NCBI GenBank assembly: GCA_049999765.1
Contig: JBNGIQ010009116.1
Coordinates: 50,573-102,228, forward strand
Source of the DNA: Phaeoceros laevis
Taxonomy: Eukaryota > Anthocerotophyta > Anthocerotopsida > Notothyladales
Direction: 5' to 3'
Length of the DNA: 51,656 nt
Below, one piece after another: positions 43,301-51,656 of the stretch. The first letter of the stretch is position 1. Each line of letters begins with the position of its first letter. The notes under the pieces are model-generated. The model was not told where the DNA came from and searched no databases. It saw only the letters and a program-made list of their open reading frames with translations. The position numbers and the translations under genes are program-made.

Positions 43301-46300
43301 GGATGGGTGCATCTTTTGGGATGGCAGAAAATAGATGGTGCATTTGTCAGCCAAAGAGCAGAGCTACTTCAGGCCCAGATGAAACTTGCAAAACTTGAAG
43401 CTGTGGAAGAAGAACTGGACAGAGAGAGAGATTGGCATGAGCAAACTAAGCGGAAGTGTGATGACCTTAGCAAGGTGATTGTGTTTGCGGTCCCTGGTAT
43501 TAAGATGATATCTCAATTGCCTCTGGTGTTTCGTTATCGTAGGACCCCACGGCAACCTTGTTTGTGTGGGGTTAATTGAAAAGGCAGGTGGAGAAGAGCA
43601 TCTCTTCTCTGCACCATATCAGCTGAGATCTGGTGTTATTGTGGCATTCAAACAGAGGTGCTCTGACATTGAGCTTCTGCACGAAAAGTTATATAAAGAA
43701 TGTGGCGAACTAGAGAGCAAAGGTCAACGAGTTGAAGCTGCTCTAGTTGCGGCAGAAAACAAAGTATCTGAGCAGGAGAATGTAATGCAGATTCTCCCAG
43801 ATAGTTTCCTTTTGTTGGGACGTTATTATCTGCAACCTCACTCTGAGAGTTTGCAGTCCCTGACAGCCCAGGTTCATTTTGCAGAAATGCAAGTTTTTGG
43901 AGCAATCTGTTCTCAGCATGGAAAACTTTTACCACCAGGAAAAGAGCAAAAATTCCGAGCTTCAGGCAGGAATAAACATTCTTAGCAGACTGGTAGAACA
44001 GCTATACGGCAGTCTAACTAGGGATCCTATCTGCCAGCACAAGATATGCCAACGAATGTGCGAACAAGGAAATGTCAGTAACGAGCTCTTCTTATTGGAC
44101 GCAGAGAAAGACATTGATTCATTGTCTCACATAGATCCATCGGCAGCAGATGCTATGTCAGAGACTCTTGCAGAAGCCTTCGAATGTCTGGAGGACTTGT
44201 TAACTTCAAACTGGGATGATTGTGACCTTCTTATCAAGACCCAGAAGATAGTTATTGCATCAGACAAGCACATTCGTGGGTTAAGAGATATCTTTAGGTC
44301 TACATGGAGGAAGAATGCCATGGTTGAACTAAGGTGGGCGAGGGCTATTTAATGCCTAGCAAAAAATATCCAAGGCCACTTTTTTCATTGTATCTCTCAG
44401 ATCTCTTGGACTTCGTGCTTCTACAAGAGCACTGGTTTGTTGATATTTGTTTCTGCGCATCAGACTGAAAATGGAAGTCAAAGAAAGAGGAGACCTTGAA
44501 GTGCAGTTATTTGAACAAAAAAGAGCCCAAGAGCAGTTAACACAATGTTTGGAATATGAAAGAAATGAATCAATCAATAAAGACATCCGATTGGAAGAGT
44601 CCTGGCGTACAAAGGAGCAGGAACTTGAAACAGCACAGAGCACCATTGTTGTGAGAATTGGCTGCCTTTATCTACCCTGTCATTTTTATTCAGTCGGCAG
44701 TCCTGCTAGAGGAAACTGGCGATCAATGTCATTATGCGTGTAGGACCTGCAAAACAGGATTTCTTTGTTGGTCGAGGACTTTCAGAATCAAGAGGAGAAC
44801 GCCAGACAGGTATACGAAACAATTTGTTTCAGATGTTTGACTGTCAAAGTGCAGTCGTTGAGTTCCCATGTGGGCAGCTCTTAGAGTGCAACCTATTGCA
44901 GGCGAATGAAGAAACGATTGCATTGCTTAAAGATCATGAACACATCTCAGAAAAAGTAAGGCTCCCATGGTACTAGAATTTAATGTTCTTTCGTGTAATG
45001 GTGTTTTTGTTGTGAATCTATTGTCTACAGCAATCGGACGGAAAATGAGCACATAAGTAAATGATCAAAGAATTTTCTTTGACTGCACAGATGAGGCTTT
45101 TACAATTATCAGCAGCAGCAGACAAACATGAAATGGCAAGGTCCAACGACGATGTTCAAGAACTACAGGGACACGTAGGGCTGTGACGCTTAGTTGCTGT
45201 CCGTGTTTTCAACAAAGATCTCTCTTGCTGTTACGCACGTATTTAGAAGCGCGATCCTTTGCAGGTCGCTGTCCTCACCAAGGAACTGGAATCTGAAAAG
45301 GAGGAAAGAGACAGTGCAGTACAAGCTTTTCTGGGTATAAACCATGAATTGGTGTCCATGAGGGAAGAGCTTGCAGAGTCTGAGGTAACTGAATCAGTAG
45401 CTGCTGTTGATCCTTACCTTGGATGGCAAGATCATTGACAGCCAAGAGGTTGTGATAGAGCTAGTTTCCGAGCTTGCATGATCAATTGGTTCCAGAAGAG
45501 ACCGCTGTCCAATAGATGCGATGTAATAGATATGCACCTGTTGCACTCTGGCAGAACAAAGTAGCTGAGCTGGAGAAAGCAAATGAAACCACGGTACGGG
45601 ATCTGCACAATGCGCACCAGCTTGTCTGGTATGCCCGGGCGTTCTTCAAGAATCTGATCTTTGCCAAAGCAAGGATAGAGGGTATGGACCCATCAGTAGG
45701 CTATGGGGACCCGTGCCATGGCCAAACCGTTGACATCACCAATCTTCAGTCAGCTGCAGCTCAGTCACACCTCCCATACATAGGTGATGTTGAAAGGTAA
45801 CTTGGCAGCACTCTGAGCATGTAGCATTCCGATCAGTATAGCATGCCATGTCATCTTCTGTCTCATCAGCTCACGTCAGGACCTTGTCTGGCAGGGAACC
45901 TCCTCTTATCACCAGGCTCAAGTCTGCTCTACTAACGAAGTCCAATCAGGCATACCATACAGACTCCTCCTTTCTTAGTTCCCCCGCAAGAGGTCACAAT
46001 TCATGCGGCCGTAATTGCTGAGAGGATCACCCGTTAAGTTTGAAAATCTCTGTCTTGACAATTCATGAAGAGCGACCTGACGGACTTCTTGTTAATTAAT
46101 TTCCAGTACTACAGGGCACAGCTCTCTGTTGACCTGAAGAGCAGGGTTGAAACGGCACAGGAGATGATATCTGAAAGCCAATCTTTTGAAGACGACCTCT
46201 TTATACAGGTAACTTCGTGACTAAGAGACTAGTGTACTTGGTTGGTCGTGGCTGTTGCCATCGCCATAAGTTTCCTTCTTTGATGTTTTAAAGCCTAGGA

Positions 46301-48117
46301 TACGTCAAGATTCCTCAAAAAACATATGGACAATATGGCGGCCTTTGTGGGCTCTGATGTTGGACAGATGCGATGCTTGTGGGCCGAAGAAAGCAGTGGC
46401 CTCAGGCGGACCATAAAACAGGTGGCTTTGATCAAGGCCGGCCTTGCACAGCTGGTGGAGGTAGCAGCGCAGATTCAAGCAATGCAGAAGGAGCAGAGGA
46501 AGCGAGAGCAGATCATAAGCGAGAGACTACTGAAACAGGACATTTTAGAGTGCAAGGTTGATTCATCAGCAGCAGATACAGCGCAAGACGTACCACAACT
46601 CATGTCTGACCAACAAAAAATATCCGAAGCTGAACCGAATAGAGGTTTCCCAGGGCGTAAAAAAGTCAAATTTCTTGCCCAGTTGGAACAACGTATAGAA
46701 AACTTGAGTATCTGTGACGAGTGGAAGCAAGATGAGGCTAAGCCAAGCTACTTTGCAAGCACGGAAATGAAAGATAATCCAATTCCTTGTGACCACAAGG
46801 AGATCCAGGTAACATCATAGATCCGTTGGTGATTCACCAAACGGTTTTTGCCTATGATGCATACTGGAATGCCATGTCAACCGGTTTCAGAACTGTGCAG
46901 GTGCCGGAGGATTTGAATCATTTGAATCCCGACATGGTGATGCATGCAGTGACTCCATATGCTCTGTCAAGCGACCCAAATAGAGTGTTGAGCAGGAAAA
47001 AGCTAATGAAAATGATCGTAAGGATCTATACAGAAGGTATAGGTGAGATGGAGAAAGTTCAGTATTTTGCGCGTAACAGGTGTTCAGCACAGGAGCATCC
47101 TCCAGAGGGCGTTTTGATAAAGCTGCAAGTAATCTTCAGAGAAGTAAGCACATATTTCCTCTGTGTGCGACTTGTCTTTAGGATTGTAGGGTTATTCTGC
47201 TTGACTTGTGTTTGCCAGTTTTTTGCTTGGTACACGTAGATACATGGCCTGGAGGACGGCCCACAGAAACTGCTGGAGTTTCTTGGCAGCTGCACTTCTT
47301 ACCTGGATGATCCCAAGGTAGCCCTTAGGGAGATTAGAGAATGGAGCTCCTTTTGCCTCTTGAAGGTTCCACTAGAGCGTGCGTGGTACTGATCAACTTT
47401 TAACCTACCAAAATATTGGTTCATGCGACAGGTCAACACATTTTCCAAATTCTGTGGTGTTCTCCAACCCGGGTTTGACAACAACACCTTCTTCTTCCAC
47501 TTGGAGGTCTTATACTGCATCAGACAACTCCTGGGGGTGAACTGGCGAGCTGTGGTCCGTGAATGGCAACAGGTTTGATCCCCATAAAGGAAGATCGTTC
47601 AAAATTAACTCAGCTTAATACTTCTGTCATCTTTCCACAATGTGGGAAAGGTACAGGCACTTCTCATCTTGACTGATGCCTGAAGTCAACAGGGGGCTAC
47701 GACCATTCCCGAGGCACTGGCTCTGTGCGTTCTGGGCAATGCTTATAATGTGGCAGCTCCTCATGGGCTTCCGGTCTACTCCAATAACATACTACCAGTG
47801 TTGAAAGAATCTAGATCGGGGATGTTAGTCGACCTCGACACATTTCTTGGCATTCTCTGTCAGGTGCATAAATGACGAGCTATCACATTCTGTAACTCGT
47901 GTCACCCCAGTCAAGCCCTTCTCTTAATTCTGCTTGCTTGCTTCAGGAGTACGTCAACAAGGCATGTCCAGTGTATCCTCTGACTTCTCCACGACGCACG
48001 GCGCCTGGTTATATCAATCCAACCCAACCCCTAGAAGGCGCAAGCCAATACCGTGGACCTTCGCTGCCGTCGGAGCTGCTGAAGCCAGTAGATGTCATGA
48101 AGTATGTAAGCAGGTAG
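40382..48117 (+). CDS. Large coiled-coil protein with axonemal dynein light chain (p28-like) domain, AXDND1-like
   Basis: A long multi-exon gene, of which the first ten exons were traced in phase: 40382-40510, 40598-40994, 41039-41170, 41249-41423, 41550-41815, 41914-42063, 42170-42247, 42332-42461, 42591-42624 and 42788-42956. Further coding blocks continue to the stop at 48117; the start may instead be 40328. Exons 5-6 read ALVIYNTAFCEIVRQVEVNC then KERSQLLWTVWTHYF, the pattern of the inner-arm dynein light chain p28 domain also found in AXDND1. A very long heptad-rich coiled coil follows (for example KLAKLEAVEEELDRERDW; VAAQIQAMQKEQRKREQ at about 46450-46510). A C-terminal globular part lies at about 46900-48117 (RVLSRKKLMKMIVRIYTEG; FFFHLEVLYCIRQLLGVNW). 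A role in sperm flagella is inferred from the domain. The single-gene model rests on matching phases across 46808-46901. Confidence 0.6.
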
Positions 48118-48326
48118 AGGTCAACACAACGCTCTCTATCTTTGTAAGTTCAAGCACGAACGAAGTTCATCTATGCAGTGGGCACATGCCGGTCCGCCTA
48201 AGAGTAAGAGCCCGTTGCCCCGGTAGTTGGGCCGTTTATCATGCAAGAAGTCCGTGACATGGGAAGTCAAGTCTCCTCCGTAAAGTTTACGGAGCGGTAC
48301 ATGGAAAGGGGCCCTAAGGCTCATTA

Positions 48327-48684
48327 GGGGACTCATTTTCCTCAGCCGTCCGGACTCGGTCACAGCTAAGTCCGACTTGGCCGTGAGCGTGCCACGGGTT
48401 GTCCGTTAGTACTTTCATGTGAACTTTGTAGGCCCTGTCGTGGCCCTCCGACGGCGAACTTGGCATTGGCAGATTTTGGGTTTGAACGTTTGTGGTTTAG
48501 GGTTTTATGTCTTTATATTTTAAAAATGCCACTAGCAACTGCGCACTTGGAGTTTGCGCACTTGGAGTTGGCCGAGGACGCTCTGATGGGGACCTCTTTA
48601 GGTGCCCGTCAAGGCCCAACGGGTTGTTCGTCAGAGCCCTGATGGACAACCCATCCGGCCGAGATGGCTGAGGAATGAGTCCCC
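48327..48684. mobile_element. MITE-like inverted-repeat element, copy 1
   Basis: 358 bp bounded by GGGGACTCATT and its inverted counterpart AATGAGTCCCC. The inner ends stay similar for ~25 bp (tcctcagcc). There is no transposase frame. The interior has a tttagggttttat...attttaaaaatg segment also found, inverted, in copy 2. Flanks catta and gatta could be an imperfect target duplication. A non-autonomous DNA transposon is the simplest reading. Confidence 0.65.
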
Positions 48685-49176
48685 GATTAGATCACCGGCC
48701 CCGGCTAGCACTTTTCCATGGAAAACTCACTTGGGAGGTGCCGGGTCCGGCTACTCGCAAATGACCGAGTCAGCCAATCAAGAAAAAGAGTCCGCGTGCA
48801 CCCGACAGCGCATAATATAACGCCACATACATAGAAACCACCTATATGCGGTGCCTTCTAGTACCGCGTCGCTTATCGACCTGTCAAAAATGTAGACACC
48901 ACCAAAAATAGACCCGCTCAGTTTTGCCTGGTTGTCCAAAAATTGACCTTTTTTAGAACATCCCGGTTGAAGGTGCTTGTCGCGAAGTGCGACCTAGACC
49001 GGCCCCGGCCCGGGTTGAGGAACACAGAAAGCCAGCCTAAGACTACCAGGGCCCATTCTGGTTTGTATGAATTCAACCTGATCCGCTGGAGGCATGCTTG
49101 TAAGCAAAAGGAAAGCTTTGCCAAAGTGGAATTACCAAGCGGCCCAGAGTGAATGGATGGACAGGTCATATAATAG

Positions 49177-49693
49177 GGGGACTCAGAGTTACTATGTCGG
49201 GGCCCGACGGGAACCACTTTAGATCCCCGTCGGCCACGCCGCGGGCAACTCTGAGTGCCCCGTCGCCCACGGCGGGCAGCAGCACGTTTTTAAAATATAA
49301 AACCCTCAACCAAAAACGTTATTCCATATTATTTACATTATTTGCCGCCATCCTCCCACCACCCACTAGCCTCCCACTAGACTCCTGCCTGCGCAGCCCC
49401 TGTCTCCGACAGCCTTATGCAATCCTCCTTCAACGATGCGATCGCCCAACAATCCCGGTGCGACCCTCCTGCAAACCCAGCGCAGGAGGCCTGATTTCGT
49501 CTCAGTCCCGGCGGGACTCAGAATTGACGGGACATCGCGACACAAAAATCCCACCACGAGCAAGTTCCCCGTCGGAGGGCCACGATGGGGGAATGCAATG
49601 TTCACGCAAAACACAAAAAACGCATCGTGGCACGGTCACGGCCAACTCAGAGTTGGCCGTGACCATGCCCCGACGGGGAAACTCTGAGTCCCC
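49177..49693. mobile_element. MITE-like inverted-repeat element, copy 2
   Basis: 517 bp bounded by GGGGACTCAGAGTT and AACTCTGAGTCCCC, exact inverted ends of 14 bp with similarity continuing inward (cggggc / gccccg). The perfect 6-bp direct repeat TAATAG flanks it (49171-49176 and 49694-49699), as expected for a target site duplication. No transposase is encoded. The interior AT segment matches copy 1 in opposite orientation. Confidence 0.75.
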
Positions 49694-51656
49694 TAATAGG
49701 GCGTCTAAAACTTAGCCCGCCGCCAAAGCCCACGGGTTTTTAGGGTTGCCCTTCGAAGCCGCAACAGGCGTTCCGACGGGTTCTTTTTTTGTGTTCTAGT
49801 AAGATTGACGCGCCCATTAGGCCCTCCGACGGGGCATGGGCACGGAGAGCACAATGGGCCCACGAAGATTGAAGCGTGTGTTGACCCACTTGTCGTTTTA
49901 ATAATACTGGAACTGTTTTTTGTTTAATAAACGACTAACCTTTTGCAGTAATGGTGGACTTGCCTTTAGTCAATTGATCATCTAATTAATTAATTAATGG
50001 AGGGTTAGCAGGGAGCTAACCTATGGTTATGTGGGGACGAGGGTTTTGTCCTGTAATGTATTCGCATATGAAAATGGCAATGGGACATGCTGGGGTTTGT
50101 AGCCGTAGTTGAAAACAGGCAAGGGTTATGTTTTAGGTCGTGACCACATGACCGATAATGGTGTTACACATGGCAACAGGGTTTTCTACGAAGAGATTTA
50201 ACCTACTAGGGTTTTAACACATGGCTTGATGGGTTTCGGCATCATATAAGCATCAAGGGTTTCGTGCATCATATCGTGGCATGGTTTTACATGTGATACG
50301 GGACATAGCTACGACACATCCACATGTGAGGACATGCTAGGGTACGAGCCACATACATACATGATGAATTGAGACTTTTCCTTTTGTGCAGGGATGTGAT
50401 TTTAGCAATTTCCCTCGTGGAAAGGGTTTGATGCCTTCAAACTCTTACTTACAAAAAGGGAGATTATTTTGTGCATGTGTGGGCATGTAGCCATGGCTGG
50501 GGATGTCAAACCCTTATGCGCAAAAGGTTTGGAAGGAGAAACCCCTATGTGACAAGGGTTTAGGGATGTCCCTGAATACTGTGATTGTCATGTGGCGAAA
50601 CCCTAGCCATAGTCCATGAGGGAAGAGTTTCCTTTTTAATTTTATTTTTTTAGAACCCTCTCTCTCTCCTTTTTTCTTTCTCTCCCATTTTCTCCCTCTT
50701 TCCCCCCTCACACATTACCCTATCTTCTCCATCGCTGCCAAGGGCACGATCCGGTCTGTGGAGGCGTGCGAGTGGCTGCAAGGAGGGCATGGCGTGAGCT
50801 TGTGAGAAGGAGGGCATGGCGAGCGTGAGGGAATGGGGTGCGCATGCTAGGACGGGCACCAAGTTGTGGCGCAACGCGGCGTAGAGGGAGTAGTGCAAGC
50901 TAGGACGCACCGCGCGGGGTCGGACAACACCAAGCTGTGCGTCAGCAGGCGGGTAGGCTAGGCCACGGCTGGCTGCCAAGGGGGCAGACCGTGTTGTGAA
51001 GGCATGCGCGGGGCTTAGAGAGGAATAGAGTTTGTATATTTTTTAATGCCTTTGCAGGCCATGGACAGGCCATGCAGGCATTGAGAGGCATGGGCACGCG
51101 CAGGAGGACACATGGCATCCCGGGGTTCATATTTTATTAGCACCAGCACGGCTGGCTGCCAAGGAGGTACCAAACTGTGGCGCTGTGCGCTAGAAGACCA
51201 TGGAGGGAGCGTTTTTTATTGAGGGTGGCTGCAATGCCATGCGCGCCATGACGTATACATGGTGCAAGGGTTTTCTTGCATTTTTTATTACTTTTGGGCC
51301 ATAGGCCGTGCCAGCAGCCCGTTTAGCTGTAGGATTGGGACGGCCAGGTCATGAGTAGATGGTGAACAAGCATGCATGACCCCAAAACCCTCGCGCGAGT
51401 CTTTAGAGGAGGCATATTTGGGTATTTTTAATCTTGTTTTGGAGGTGTTGGCCATGGCTTGACCACCTAGCCAGGAAGGCCGTGGGTGTTTGATGCTGAC
51501 CAGGTAGGCCGGACAGGCCGCGGTGTGTGCGTAGAGGAGGGTACCTTCCTTCTCTTTCATTACCTTGTGTTTCTTTTTTTTTAAAACTTTTTTTTTTGTA
51601 TCTCCTTGAGGGCGTGCATCACTACGGAAGGCCCGCGCGCTAGCCACAAAGTGATC

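Larger units (their letters stand above)
48118..51656. other. Repeat-rich, gene-free end of window
   Basis: No supported gene. 48327-48684 and 49177-49693 are two related inverted-repeat elements. Related GC-rich words (ccctccgacgg) also occur at about 48438 and 49820. 49980-50640 is AT-rich with many gggttt words and an (aatt)n run near 49984. 50640-50700 is a long pyrimidine tract. From 50940 to 51190 the phrase cacggctggctgccaagg occurs twice (about 50962 and 51148). Confidence 0.55.

Noticed and set aside
50514-50979. Lys/Arg/Glu-rich minus-strand frames
   Set aside because: Caused by a simple pyrimidine tract (about 50640-50710); no domain.

Overview
The window looks like nuclear DNA of a seed-free land plant, most probably a hornwort (Anthoceros-like). 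This is an inference. The intron-rich genes have short GT-AG introns (mostly 60-170 nt). There is a nuclear photosystem I gene (psaN) and two large plant-type PPR proteins. One PPR protein carries the variant KP-type DYW domain, which is known from hornworts, lycophytes and ferns and is linked there to U-to-C organelle RNA editing. A long coiled-coil gene with an axonemal dynein light chain (p28/AXDND1-like) domain, and a small protamine-like ORF, both fit a plant with swimming sperm. Compact genes and introns favour a hornwort over a fern or a large-genome lycophyte.

Layout. 1-4.3 kb holds no convincing gene and has an AT-rich, hairpin-containing stretch. On the minus strand from 4.3 to 9.6 kb lie an Arg/His/Lys-rich small ORF, an intronless MAEA/GID9-type ubiquitin ligase subunit and an intronless plastid-type tRNA isopentenyltransferase. 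9.6-12.9 kb is gene-poor; it holds two diverged ~0.9 kb tandem copies and a 65-nt near-perfect palindrome. At 12.9-15.5 kb is a minus-strand intronless PPR protein of the E2 type. It is head to head with a ten-exon nuclear FKBP (nucleoplasmin-like N-terminus) at 16.1-18.4 kb, followed by PEX19 at 19.0-20.4 kb. At 22.6-25.2 kb is the PPR-DYW:KP gene, interrupted by a 400-N assembly gap. psaN is at 26.3-27.0 kb and a conserved plant protein of unknown function at 28.1-29.4 kb. A six-exon annexin runs on the minus strand at 30.3-31.8 kb. An 18-exon TMEM104-like amino acid transporter runs from 33.5 to 36.9 kb, a 15-exon 3-hydroxyisobutyryl-CoA hydrolase-like gene from 37.2 to 39.8 kb, and the AXDND1-like gene from 40.4 to 48.1 kb. 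The last 3.5 kb is repeat DNA with two related inverted-repeat elements.

The genes form no operon or single pathway. They are ordinary housekeeping and organelle genes (editing, tRNA modification, photosystem, peroxisome biogenesis, CoA-ester metabolism) plus two sperm-linked candidates. Exon joints were derived by hand from GT/AG sites, reading phase and remembered family sequences. The multi-exon models for FKBP, psaN, annexin, transporter and hydrolase are phase-consistent throughout. For the AXDND1-like gene only the first ten exons were delimited.
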